A stretch of 64,000 bases of DNA from Psychrobacter aestuarii (GCF_904846035.1 NZ_CAJGYT010000001.1:1984001-2048000), one strand, 5' to 3'. Shown: positions 35,424 to 45,682, numbered from the stretch's first letter. Numbers and translations are program-made. The notes: a model not told the origin generated them from the sequence alone.

Positions 35424-36863
35424 GTGATATTACTTGTTGTGATCGCAAGCCATCTGGTTGCTGACCACATGGGGCAGACGCACCCACTACGTCACGGTCA
35501 GCACGTCTTAATCGACTTTATCGGTGGTGACATTACTCACCCTGTCATCGTCGGCAGCACGCACAATGGTCAAGGCAACCCTGATGCTCAGCACAACAGC
35601 ATCACCAGTGACAGCGATGCCATTGACGCCACCAGCCCCACATGGTTTATAAACCAAAGTCACAATCATCCTATCGACGGTATCAAGACCCAAAGTATCG
35701 ATAGCAGCCGTACAGGGGACGCTACCAAAGACAGCAGCACCAACGGCTACAACCAGCTGATGTTCGACCTGTATAGCGGCAGTGAACAAATCAGTCTCTA
35801 CAGTAGTAGCCATCACAGCAGCATGAACCTTGGGCAACTGTATCAGCAGACCGACCACACCCGAGGTCAAGCGCGTGGACAAGGTATCAGCATCGAAACC
35901 CAAGCGGCAGGCAGTCTACAAGGCAGTACAGGTATCTATATCAGTAGCGACAATAGCAAAGGGCACATGAGCCATCAAAGCCACAGCCAGCTACAAACCG
36001 CCGACCAGCAGCAACAAGCCTACGCCACCCTAGCAAGTACCCATCACCCTGTTGGACTAAAAGACAACAGTGAACCACCCATGGAAGACGGCGAAACCCC
36101 CTATGCAAAGGTCAGTAAAGACAGTACCGACAATGCCTTGAATGATGCAGGTGCATGGCAACAGCCGCATATCCTGATACATGCCCAGCATGATATGGGT
36201 ATCTTTACAGGGCAGCACCGCCAGCAGACCAGCATGCAAAACACGCACAGTCATGCCACAGCGCATACGCATCACCACAGCCAATCGCAGATCAATCATC
36301 TGGTCGCGGGCAATGTACAGTACTACAGCAACAAAGCCCAGACGCACACCGCCGCTCATGGCGATATGGTCATCCAAGCGCATCAAAACGAGATGCGCCT
36401 AGACAGTGAGCAGACCCTACGTATTCATAGCCGCAGCAGTATCGACATCATCGCGTCTGATACCTTGACCCTTAAAGCGGCAGGTAGTGGCATTGAGATG
36501 TCAGGCGGCGATGTGACCTTGATTACGCCAAGCCAAGCAGGCTATAAGGCGAGTAAGGTAGATTGGGGGAGTGGGGGTGGTGGGGGCTCTTCTAATGTGT
36601 TCTTACCAAGAGCGAAATTACCCGAAAACTTAGACTTCTATCTTCGTTATATTGTTAAAAACCAAGATGATGAACCACTACCTTTTACTAAGTGTCTGCT
36701 TATCAAGCCTGATGGTTCGACCGAGGTATGTACAACTGACTACGAAGGTAAGCTAAAACTTATTGTAGATGATGAATCGAAAAATTATGTACTACATGTG
36801 ATTACCAACGAAGTCGATGAAGCCATAGAACCAGATGAAAATGATACAGAGGTTGAAGAATAA
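35424..36863 (+). pseudogene. vgrG 3' copy lacking the N-terminal half, with its own tail
   Basis: Open from a GTG at 35424, but homology to VgrG begins only at 35442 (ASHLVADHMGQTHPLRHGQHVLID), so the base domain is absent. This copy keeps AAAA at 36238-36241 and reads through the His-rich needle segment (NTHSHATAHTHHHSQSQINHLVAGNVQYY) to DUF2345 and a Gly/Ser linker. Its tail (LPENLDFYLRYIVKNQDDEPLPFTKCLLIKPDGS, then an acidic end) is again TTR-like but unrelated in sequence to the first tail. On its own it cannot form a complete spike; it acts as a linked donor with a different cargo. Confidence 0.85.
35442..36580 (+). repeat. vgrG core direct repeat, copy 2
   Basis: 1,139 bp partner of 31322-32456, same orientation, with the uninterrupted reading frame. 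Confidence 0.95.
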
Positions 36864-36864
36864 A

Positions 36865-38255
36865 ATGTCCAATTACTATACCAGACTTAAATTAACATCA
36901 TCTACAGTCATTGATATGAGTTCAGTGAAATATGATCTGATCGTTACCTATAAAAATTTATACTCAAAACCAGAAGGTAAAACGCCACCTATTGATAAAA
37001 AAGATTTGAGCTTCGATGCGAATGGATTATCTCAAATACAGAAGTTATCCAATCGTGAGGTAGAAGAAATAGCGTATTATATTAGAGATAGCTCAGGTGA
37101 TTTAGTTAAGAAAGTTACGGCTAAGCGCTTGTCTAAAACGGGACGATGCAGTGTTTATCCCTTGAAGTTATCTGAGAGTCAATCATTAAATGATCCGAAA
37201 AATAATAAAATAGTTGAAGTAGATGATACAGAAGTTGGATGGATGATCATAGAGGAACAGGAGACGCTACATGATTTTCTAACAAGAATATATCAACATC
37301 ATTATCGTAAAAATGTAGAAGAAGTTAACTTTAGGAAGAATAATCCACATTTAAAAGGAAATCCTATTCTTAATCTCTATCCTGGAGATTTTGTTATTAT
37401 ATCTAACTCTTCAAACGATAAAAATAAAGAGTTAGCAGAAATGAAAAAGGATGTTAAAAAGGAAAAGATTGAGTTCGATAAAACAAAAAAAGAATTTGGT
37501 TTTGAAGGTGAAAGGTTCGCAAGAAATATAGATTTTTTACATGATGTGTTATCAAGTTCAGAATACGTGGCACTAACGGAAAAACCTAAAAATCAGAAAA
37601 AACCTTCAGATGGTGTTAACTATGCTGCTGTTGCAGCAGGAACTTCCCAAGGAATCGTCACTTTCAATGAAGTGAGTAATAAGAAGGTAACAGAAGCATA
37701 TTCCAAAATTGTTAAGGCTATGGATTACGAGAAGTCTAAGAAGACTAAATTGGCTAACCCTAAAAACTTCAAATTATTTAAGCAGAAATATAGTAAGCTA
37801 TTCAAAAATTTTGATAATTCATTTGCACAAAGTTATTTTAAATACAATGCGGGAGTACAGACAGATAAGCTAAGACGACAGATAAAGAAAAATATCTATG
37901 CGCGCTCTCCTACATATAAGGGGGGGATAAGTTTACAAAAGTAGGCGGTAATTTGCTTGTGGCTGTTAGCGTTGCTGATGCAACTATGAACATAAAAGAT
38001 GCATATGGTACAGGAGATAGCAGTCATACTCAGAAAACTATCATTAAAGAAACCTTAAAGCTAGAAGGAAGTCTAGGTGGAGCAGGTATTGGATCAGGAG
38101 CAGTAATGTTAGCCGCAGGTGCATTTGGTATTGGAACTTTCGGTGTAGGCTTTATTCTAGTTGGAGTAGTGGCTGCTGGAGCGGGGATCGCAGGCGGTTT
38201 ATATGGAGCGGGGTTAGGTGAAGATGCTGCTGAATTTATTAATAAGAGAATATGA
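36865..38255 (+). pseudogene. LysM-like T6SS effector with glycine-zipper tip, frameshifted in a G run (cassette 2)
   Basis: ATG at 36865, 1 bp after the vgrG tail stop. The first part (360 codons, to 37944) contains a TTR-like N-terminus, a LysM-like segment (LHDFLTRIYQHHYRKNVEEVNFRKNNPHL...LYPGDFVIIS, ~140-190) and a helical middle. The frame then fails at seven Gs (37920-37926). With one more G the reading continues KGGDKFTKVGGNLLVAVSVADATMNIKDAYG into the second ORF (to 38255), which ends in a glycine zipper (GGAGIGSGAVMLAAGAFGIGTFGVGFILVGVVAAGAGIAGG). The tip is likely membrane-permeabilising. The stop overlaps the immunity start (ATGA). Confidence 0.75.
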
Positions 38256-38669
38256 TGAATCAAAAAGATACTTTAGAACTGATTGCTATTTTTATTTTTA
38301 TAGGAGGAATGCTTAGTTGGATGATTACATATCAATTGTGCATTGTTTATTTTAGAAGAAATAAGAAAGATATATCCTATATTTTGTACTCAGATGAAAC
38401 GTATTATGATAAAAAAATGGATGGGTATGATATTCATTTTTTTTATCATCGCCATGGCTAGTATTTACATGAATTATCATTTGAAATATAAAAAATATGG
38501 TTCGTTTAAAATACCGCAACTAGCTTGGTATCCTGCACTTAGTGACAAAAGTGCACTTAAAATGTACAAGCAACACAAAAAGCTAGTTATTGGTTCATTT
38601 TTAACTTTTTCATTAATGGTTTTCTGGTTTGTTGGCAGTAGTTTGTTTATTTGGTTGGCTAAAAAGTAG
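38252..38669 (+). pseudogene. Putative three-helix immunity protein A, frameshifted in a T run
   Basis: Starts with ATGA overlap on the glycine-zipper toxin. The first frame gives membrane segment LELIAIFIFIGGMLSWMITYQL and YFRRNKKDISYILYSDETYYDKKMDGYDIHFF, then breaks at T8 (38437-38444). Removing one T continues IIAMASIYMNYHLKYKKYG...LVIGSFLTFSLMVFWFVGSSLFIWLAKK. The rebuilt protein (~138 residues) is a paralogue of the product encoded at 38950-39385. Confidence 0.72.
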
Positions 38670-38734
38670 AATAATATTACAGAAAAGCGTTAGCTTTATT
38701 AGAAACTATGAAGACAGTAATGATTGCAAAACAT

Positions 38735-38953
38735 TTATGACGGAGATAGCAATACCGAAATAAAGTTTAGCATATGGAACTGCTGGGGCAGCTTTGGCTA
38801 CTGTTTTAATAGGCGCTAGTACAGGCGGCGTAGGCTTGATAGTTATTGGTGTTGGAGCAGCTGGTGAGGGGGGGGGTAGCTGGAGGGTATTGGGGTGGTG
38901 AAGCTGGAGCATTCTTTGGAGAAAGGCTTGGAGATAAGGTAAATAGTCTATGA
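38735..38953 (+). pseudogene. Orphan glycine-zipper toxin tip (second copy), broken
   Basis: Has no effector N-terminus. Reading fragments GDSNTEIKF then AYGTAGAALATVLIGASTGGVGLIVIGVGAAG up to a nine-G run (38868-38876). With one G fewer it continues VAGGYWGGEAGAFFGERLGDKVNSL and stops in an ATGA overlap with the next immunity gene. It is the same architecture as the end of cassette 2, so it is a duplicated toxin-tip/immunity unit. Confidence 0.65.
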
Positions 38954-39385
38954 CTTATGACTTATTAGCAGATATTGGTACTCTTATTTTTATAATAGGT
39001 ATAGTTTTATGGATGATTTCACAGCAACTAGTTATTCGATACACCCATCGTAATTTAAAGCCTTTATGCAAGTACCTTTATGGTAGTGAAGAATATTATA
39101 AAGGAAAGTTGAATATGTATGAAATGTTATTTATGAACTTCATCGCAATCCCTATATATTATTCAATATCAGTTAATATACAGAAAAAAAGGATACTTTC
39201 CTATGTTTAAAAATGGTGCTGGTACGATGCATAATAACTTAGACGAAAAAAATACACTTGTACTAATTAAGTATCATTATCAATGGTTAGTTCTAAATGT
39301 TATATCTTTATTGATAGCCTTATTCTGGTTCTTTGGTAGTATTCTTTTTATGTTCTTAGCAAAGAGAGCAGATACAGGAAGTTAG
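38950..39385 (+). pseudogene. Putative three-helix immunity protein B, frameshifted in an A run
   Basis: First frame: LADIGTLIFIIGIVLWMISQQLVIRYTHRNLKPLCKYLYGSEEYYKGKLNMYEMLFMNFIAIPIYYSI. At seven As (39184-39190) one base too many throws the frame. Removing it continues YFPMFKNGAGTM...WLVLNVISLLIALFWFFGSILFMFLAKRADTGS. Rebuilt length about 145 residues. Paralogue of immunity A (IG..LWMI..QL.I.Y.RRN pattern, WFFGSxLFxxLAKR end). Confidence 0.72.
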
Positions 39386-39421
39386 TATAGAGAGTGTTTT
39401 AAGAGGGATAAAAGAGGTTTT

Positions 39422-39880
39422 ATGAATAGGGTAAAGTTGTTAATTGTACTCGCTATAATTTTTTTAGTTTGTGTGATTTATATTAATTTTATGAATCCGA
39501 AAATTATTATTAATAATGATACTAGCCATGATATAAGATTGTATATTACAGAAATAAACAGTAATAATAAATCAGAACCAGATATAGAAGAATCCGATGA
39601 AATGACATATGGATACATAGATATAAAACCTAAAGATAGTTATTCAGATATATTAAATTTAGATATTTTTTCTTACAATAAGAAAGACGGTGTTTTGATA
39701 GCGGCTATAGCAAAAGATAGTGATTATAATATAAAATTAAATACAAATTCATATTTTTATTTAGATAAAAAGGGTTTTTGTAAGTATGTAATTAATATAT
39801 ACGAAAATAATATAGAATATAATAATGAAGAAATGGGATTGTGTTATAGGAAAATTCTATTAGATGATTATTTTAGGTAA
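39422..39880 (+). CDS. One-TM periplasmic-facing protein, putative immunity family, member 1
   Basis: 152 residues; AGAGG ahead of the ATG. One N-terminal membrane helix (LLIVLAIIFLVCVIYINFM), then PKIIINNDTSHDIRLYITEI, SEPDIEESDEM, IKPKDSYSDI, and two spaced cysteines in GFCKYVINIYENN and MGLCYRK. The same skeleton recurs at 47138-47578 and 47618-48079. No known family. The topology (helix plus small periplasmic domain with a Cys pair) fits an immunity protein against a periplasm-acting toxin. The Rhs fragment begins immediately after its stop. Confidence 0.65.
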   Translation: MNRVKLLIVLAIIFLVCVIYINFMNPKIIINNDTSHDIRLYITEINSNNKSEPDIEESDEMTYGYIDIKPKDSYSDILNLDIFSYNKKDGVLIAAIAKDSDYNIKLNTNSYFYLDKKGFCKYVINIYENNIEYNNEEMGLCYRKILLDDYFR

Positions 39881-42762
39881 GAGGATATGAAGACGATAAG
39901 CTGATCAGCAAAAAAGAACTTATCGGGCGTGATGCTCATACAGGCAAGGCAGAATATAGCGCCGTTCACTATAAGTATGTCGGCAATCAGCTTGTCGCCT
40001 ATAAAGATGCTTTGGGCAATACGCAGCGCTTTTTTTATAACGATAAAGCGCAACTAACCGAAACTATCAATCCTTTAAAGCATGCCACTAAGTACAGCTA
40101 TGACGATAAAGGCAATATCATAGAAAAGGTACTGGCAAACGGTAGCCGCTTTAAGTTTGAATTTGATGATAGTGGTAATCTGGTACGTCAAACAGACTGT
40201 AGCGGTTATAGCACTGAATATGTCTACGATGAGCAGCAGCGTATAGCACAGGTTGTCAATGCGGAAGGACAAAGTACGCGATATCACTACGATGATAGCA
40301 AACCTTGGCTGGATAGCCTTGTGCGTCAAGTTGACTATCCTGATGGTAATACTGTGCAAATGCAATATAACGATCTGGGTCAAGTCACTAAGCGGTCTGC
40401 CAATAATGCTAAAGAGGGTATGACGTTTGATTATGACATAGATGGACTATTAAGCAAGCAAACCAATGAGGCAGGGTATAGTCTCACTTATGCTTATGAT
40501 AGCTATCGTCGTCTGTACGAGCTGACCAATGAAAACAATGAGTATTGGTACTTTAGCTATGACAAAGGCGACAATCTTATAGCAGAAACGCGCTTTGATA
40601 GTTATCAGAGTCGTTATACTTATGACGCATTAGGTCATTTAACTACCCAAACAGACAATACCCAACAATCAACGGCACAGCAACGCCGCATCGTTTATGA
40701 ACGCGACCTACTCGGTCAACTGCGCTACCAAAGTAGCAGTAGTGGAGACCAGACCGAACGCACGGACTATACCTTCAATAAACTAGGACAGCTACTTACG
40801 GCAACAAACGAGCACAGCCAAATCAGCCTAACCTATGATGCCAATGTTCAATTGATTAAGGAAAAGCAGTCAAGCTGGCTACCTATCGATGGTATCGAAC
40901 AGAAATATAATCTTGAGCTACAGCATCATTATGATGAAGTTGGCAACCGTATAAAAACCATTTTGCCAGACGGTAAAGAAATCAATCAGCTCTACTACGG
41001 CTCAGGTCATTTGTACAATCAAAGTCTGTTTGACCCCAATGCTGATCAGCATATAGAGCTGCGGCATAGTGAGCGCAACAAACTGCATCTTGAGGTCAGT
41101 CGTCAGCAGGGTGTGCTCGATAGTCACTATCACTATGACACTATGGGAAGACTACTTGAGCAGTCCAGTATGTATGACGGACATACCGTCATACAACGTC
41201 AGTATCGCTATGACGCAGGACAGCTCACTCAGCTAACAGGTCAGAGCATGGTTCGTCAGCTGAATGATATCCACCCTAACAAAGACAGTGATGACTATGA
41301 ACTGCTAAACACCTTCACTCGTCATCACCAATATCAGTATGATGTGCTCGGACGTCTCACTGAGCATAAATTCAACAATAGTTATAACGAGCAAGCCACT
41401 ATTGAACATTTTGCTTTTGATCCAGCCAGTAACCGTGTATCAGTACAAACAGTAGATGATATAGCAGAAAAAGCATTCGCCCATCATGGCAGACCAAGTG
41501 AGCTGATTCAGAATAACCAGCGTATTCGCTATGTCTACGACACGCATGGTCGAGTACATCACAAGGCAATAACATCTATTAACGCCACTGATGCCGCATC
41601 AAGTGTAGACCTACAACTACACTACAATGCTAATAATGAGCTAAAAAGAAGCGTCCGTATAGAGCACAAAAATACGCAAATCACTGAAACCCAAACCACT
41701 TATTACTATGATGCCTTTGGACGGCGTATCACTAAGTACAGTGAAGTTAACAGCCGTACGCAGAATAAAGAGCAGTCAGCACAGGTCAGTACAACCCAAT
41801 ACGAATATATACTTTGGGATGGGGATTTACCGATACAAGCGTACAGTAACCGTCAGGTCTATACCACTGTCTATGATCAGGGCAGCTTTGTTCCTGTTGC
41901 TAGATTGATGTGGTTGCGTGATGACCTGTCAAAAGTGGCTAATGATGATTTTAATCAAATAAATCACGAACAAGATAGCAGCGCAATACGAGTCTATCAT
42001 TATCATAACGATCAACTCGGTACGCCAAATGAGCTGACTAATGAGAAGGGCGAGGTAGTTTGGCTGGCTGATTATGAGGCTTGGGGAAATACTGCAAAGG
42101 TTATTTGTCACGAGCAAATGATTGGTAATATACAAGTCAGTCAAAATGAGCTACAACCTATCAGGTTCCAAGGTCAGCACTTTGACGAGGAAACGGGACT
42201 ACACTATAACCGTTTTAGATATTATGACCCTGATATGGGGATGTTTACCACGCGTGATTCGATAGAGCTCATGGGCGGTAATAATGTGTTCCAGTATGCA
42301 CCAACTCCCACAGGTTGGGTGGATCCTTTGGGGTTAGAAGTTAGTATTGCAAACGCTGCGAAAACGGCTGGGAGGGTTGGACGTGGTGTGCCAGAAGTTA
42401 TTTGGCAAGCTATAACGCCGACAACGATGGGTGATGCAACCTTTCATCCTACAGAAGAACAATTAGCGAAAGCGAAAGCAAAATCAGCTACTGATAATCC
42501 TTGTACTTCGGGTAATTGTTGTCCACCATGTAATCCTGTTAAAGGCACTATAGGTTACCGCCCCGATTCTGAGGGTTCTGCTCCGCATTATAACAAGCCA
42601 AAGGACGTTGCAAAAGCACAAGCACTCGGTGTGCCCGCTGTGGTTGGCATGGAGCCAGCACCCCATTTCAATATGTCTCAAATGAACCAAAATCCAAAAA
42701 ATTGTCAATGCTTTTGGAAGAGTTTAAAAATAGCCGTACCACCAGTTACACAGCCAGGATGA
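39881..42762 (+). pseudogene. Rhs repeat protein fragment with C-terminal toxin domain (5'-truncated)
   Basis: The frame is open from 39877 without a credible start; a TTG at 40012 is internal to a YD-repeat (DALGNTQRFFYNDKAQLTETIN). YD repeats run throughout, ending with the conserved Rhs core PIRFQGQHFDEETGLHYNRFRYYDPDMGMFTTRD and DPLGLE (about residue 770 counted from 40012). About 145 residues follow: a Cys-rich stretch (NPCTSGNCCPPCNP), KGTIGYRPDSEG and MNQNPKNCQCFWKSL. This is a polymorphic-toxin tip that I cannot name. The N-terminal half, delivery domain and promoter are missing, so the cage cannot form. Moderate G+C, unlike its AT-rich neighbours. Confidence 0.82.
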
Positions 42763-42763
42763 T

Positions 42764-43394
42764 ATGGACCAATGGGAAAAGATTTTTCAAGATAAGGTAT
42801 TGTAAATATATGGATACAATTTTAATGGGTTACTCCGTGAATATAGTAAATAGTGATCCTGACTGGACTAGGGAGCGAAGGTTACAGTTTTTAATAGATC
42901 CTCATATTAGGCTACCAAAGTCAGTAGATAGTAGTGTTTGGGAGGAGAGCTATGATTTTTTAGATGAGTTATCTGAACAAGAGATGATGGATAACTACAT
43001 TAAATGGCGTGATAAAGAAAGACTGATAGATTTAACAGGTTATAGCGTCACAGAGAAAAATAGGGTGCTAACAGCGAGTTATCTACATTTTTTCGATTAT
43101 GTTCCAACGGAGGTATGGGCAATGGAATACAGATCAGAATCTATTAACAAGGATTTTATATTTCTTGGATATGATGTTGCAAATGGCAGCACGTTGAGTG
43201 GATTATCAAACTGAGGTTATAGTAGTAGCTCTTTAGAATATTGTAGAGAAAATTATTTAAAATATATTAATCAGCATGGTTTATTCGAAAGCTTTGAGGT
43301 AGCTTGGGATTTTTTAAGCTATACTAATCAAAGAATCCCAGCAGACTCACCTTTTTATATTTATAGCTTATGTGTAGATAAACCTATTTATTGA
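42764..43394 (+). pseudogene. Decayed immunity gene for the Rhs toxin
   Basis: ATG at 42764, 1 bp after the Rhs stop, reads MDQWEKIFQDKVL and meets TAA at 42803. The +1 frame continues KYMDTILMGYSVNIVNSDPDWTRERR... to DFIFLGYDVANGSTLSGLSN, where TGA (43212-43214) stops it. The same frame then goes on GYSSSSLEYCRENYLKYINQHGLFESFEVAWDFL...SPFYIYSLCVD to TGA at 43394. Position and layout are those of a cognate immunity protein carrying one frameshift and one nonsense change. A fragment from 42810 to 43214 could still be translated. Confidence 0.72.
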
Positions 43395-43596
43395 GAATCG
43401 TAAAATTGGAATAATAAAGTAATAGTATTTTTTAAATTATGATAAATAGCAAAGATGTTTTGAATGCCTTTGCGAAATAGATTGTAAAAAATATATAGCG
43501 TTTGATATTTAAGTTAGCATATAAAAATATATGGTTTTTTATGTTTCACGGTATTATAAAAAATAAAAAATAAAAAATAGAGAAAACTAAGAGCTG
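43395..43596. other. AT-rich gap, no gene seen
   Basis: Low-complexity A/T-rich sequence with repeated AAATAAAA motifs; nothing coding. Confidence 0.5.
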
Positions 43597-43926
43597 TCCT
43601 ATGATAAAGGAGGCTTTAGGAATACGGTTTTAAATGTGTTGTATCGGGTGCGCGCTGGTTGTCCTTGGTGTGACTTACCACTGTATCTTAGCAAGCTTAA
43701 TATTTTCTATAAATCTTACCAAAAGCGGTTTCGCAGTAGTAAGCTGATTGCACTTTTTACATCATGAGTCAAGTACTCAGATCTTGAATGGATTTTTATA
43801 GATAGTACTCATATTAAAGCAGATCAGCACAACAGTAGGCACTATAAGAACCTAGAATAATCTAGTAAAGGTGTGGCAGGGGGAGCGACTAAGACTTACC
43901 TAGCAATGGATAAATATACAGAGCCT
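43597..43926 (+). pseudogene. IS5-family transposase remnant
   Basis: One reading frame (from about 43614) gives RNTVLNVLYRVRAGCPWCDLPLYLSK, FYKSYQKRFRSSKLIALF, LEWIFIDSTHIKADQHN and KGVAGGATKTYLAMDKY, the N-terminal and first catalytic parts of an IS5-type DDE transposase. TGA and TAA codons interrupt it and the C-terminal half is gone. It sits between the decayed Rhs immunity gene and the next immunity-like genes, a plausible agent of past rearrangement. Confidence 0.85.
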
Positions 43927-43960
43927 TATAATAATATACAGAAAAAATTGGGATGTTGTC

Positions 43961-44311
43961 ATGCATGTATCAGCGTTAAGTAAAAGTTTATATTACATAT
44001 CGAGATTTATACATATATTGCTTTTACCCATAGTATTTTTATCTACTCTTTGGTTTCCTACAGGGCGATGGTGGGAGATAATAGGACTGGTGATACTTTT
44101 TGCTATTTGTTTTTATCCTGTCATTACAAAAATAAATATTAAGGTTTTTTTAATATTGATTTTTTCCTCATATTTAATCGTTGCTGTTTTATTCTTTCCA
44201 AAAAGCACCTTTGAAAGTGTTTATTTATTCGATTACAGAGCCCTTGTTTTTATGGATGTATTTTTACTCTTCTTAGCAGATGTACTTTATACAAGGAGTA
44301 TAAGATACTAA
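43961..44311 (+). CDS. Small four-helix membrane protein
   Basis: 116 residues with hydrophobic segments FIHILLLPIVFLSTLWF, WWEIIGLVILFAICFYPVI, VFLILIFSSYLIVAVLFF and ALVFMDVFLLFLADVLY. Not recognised. It follows the IS relic and is AT-rich like the other cargo-island genes, so an orphan immunity protein is possible. No ribosome site of note. Confidence 0.5.
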   Translation: MHVSALSKSLYYISRFIHILLLPIVFLSTLWFPTGRWWEIIGLVILFAICFYPVITKINIKVFLILIFSSYLIVAVLFFPKSTFESVYLFDYRALVFMDVFLLFLADVLYTRSIRY

Positions 44312-44415
44312 CAGATAGAGCAGTTAAGTATAAAAGTGGTGTAATAAGATTACAGATTTTTTCTGTAATCTCTTGCGACACAATAAAAAAACAAGAAAAA
44401 TACCTTTTAGTTATC

Positions 44416-44450
44416 CTTAATCAACTGGCGCAGCGTCAGAAGTACTATAC
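44416..44450 (+). pseudogene. vgrG fossil 1 (short)
   Basis: About 33 bp encoding LNQLAQRQKYYTRQ aligns to LEQLAQRQQYYYEQ of the full VgrG (30811-30855) with several silent-looking differences. Too short to be functional. Confidence 0.45.
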
Positions 44451-44482
44451 AAGGCAAAGCAGTAGATGGAACAGAATAAGTT

Positions 44483-45682
44483 ATGGACAGTCATTTAATA
44501 GACATGAATGGGCGCTTAGGGTTTACAAAGCGTTTTCCTTATATTTATAGAGGCTACTGGCATATAGGCAGTAAGATTGATGACCTAAAAGGTATTGAGC
44601 ATATTGTACCGCTGCGCAAAAGCCGTCGCTACGATGTACCGTTGCATCCGCAGCAGACAGTCGTTCAATTCAATTCAACTTATCTTGAGACAATAGGGCG
44701 AAATGATAGACGTCGAGGTGATGCGGTAGTTGTTTCAGGCGCTTTAGCAGGTCTAGGAATATATATGCTGATACCTTTTATGAGTTTTGCGTTAGAAGAT
44801 TTATTAAATGGTGATTACTTTAGTAGTCTTTTTCTAGTTATCGTTTCTCTCACAGTTGGTATAGTAACCTTTCTCATGTTATTCGCTGTTTCTACCGAAG
44901 TGCTTACCAGTCGTCATTACCCTGTTCGCTTTAACCGAAAAACACGTAAAGTATATGTTCGTCAATACAATAAAAAAGTTGAAGTATTTAATTGGTCAGA
45001 CATACACTTTTATATTTTCTATATGAAAGAAGATGCCGATATTAGAGGAGTTAAATTCGCATCAGATGGCGAAACCATAGAAGCGATGTTTGCCTTACCA
45101 TTTCATATTAAAGGAGATGAAGAAGAGCTAATTATGCATTTTGAATTTTTTACTAGCTATATGAGTAAAAATGAGAAGCAATTTTTACAGGCTAAAAATG
45201 CTGTTCGTTATGTCTACCCAATACATAAATATAGAGAAACCCCCATTCAGTCTTTAGAGCGTATCAAGTTAGAGTTTCATTTTGATCATATGAATATGGA
45301 ATATCCTAAAGAGACCGTCATGCCTAAATACATTTTTGCTATATTCTCTCCTATGATAGCTATTCGGTATGTTGGCAGACTTATTTCAATGCTAACATGC
45401 TATCGGCATCGTTTCCCCGAAGCAATCGAAGCTGAATGTAAGATTGACCCCAATGATCCTTATGACTTAAATAAGTATTTACCAGAAGGTAATCTGGAGC
45501 AAAACAACAAGCTCTTTTGGAAAACTGTCATTAACCTGATTATGTTTTTATGTGCGCTGATTCTCCTATTATTCGTAGGCGCTTTTCTTATAGATATGAT
45601 GGGCGCTGCAAGACCACACGGTGACTATCCAAGTTTGGTCGATAAGCTTTGGTACATGGTTAGTTTGGGTTGGTTGCCCTAA
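44483..45682 (+). CDS. DUF6708-like membrane protein
   Basis: 399 residues. Three membrane segments: AVVVSGALAGLGIYMLIPFMSFAL (~80-103), LFLVIVSLTVGIVTFLMLFAVS (~115-136) and TVINLIMFLCALILLLFVGAFLIDMM (~355-380). Between the second and third is a cytoplasmic domain with SRHYPVRFNRKTRKVYVRQYNKKVEVFNWSDIHFYI, a pattern I associate with DUF6708 proteins found beside T6SS effectors. Likely an immunity or accessory protein; the partner effector is not evident in the window. Intact. Confidence 0.65.
   Translation: MDSHLIDMNGRLGFTKRFPYIYRGYWHIGSKIDDLKGIEHIVPLRKSRRYDVPLHPQQTVVQFNSTYLETIGRNDRRRGDAVVVSGALAGLGIYMLIPFMSFALEDLLNGDYFSSLFLVIVSLTVGIVTFLMLFAVSTEVLTSRHYPVRFNRKTRKVYVRQYNKKVEVFNWSDIHFYIFYMKEDADIRGVKFASDGETIEAMFALPFHIKGDEEELIMHFEFFTSYMSKNEKQFLQAKNAVRYVYPIHKYRETPIQSLERIKLEFHFDHMNMEYPKETVMPKYIFAIFSPMIAIRYVGRLISMLTCYRHRFPEAIEAECKIDPNDPYDLNKYLPEGNLEQNNKLFWKTVINLIMFLCALILLLFVGAFLIDMMGAARPHGDYPSLVDKLWYMVSLGWLP

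Noticed and set aside
35508-35903. Minus-strand ORF of 131 codons, also present at 31388-31780
   Set aside because: It is the antisense shadow of vgrG; it recurs only because the vgrG repeat is duplicated.
36835-36864. ATG at 36835 as start of the cassette-2 effector
   Set aside because: It lies inside the vgrG tail; the ATG at 36865 directly after the tail stop fits better.
43212-43214. TGA as selenocysteine codon
   Set aside because: The gene also has a frameshift and there is no evident selenocysteine insertion hairpin; decay explains it.
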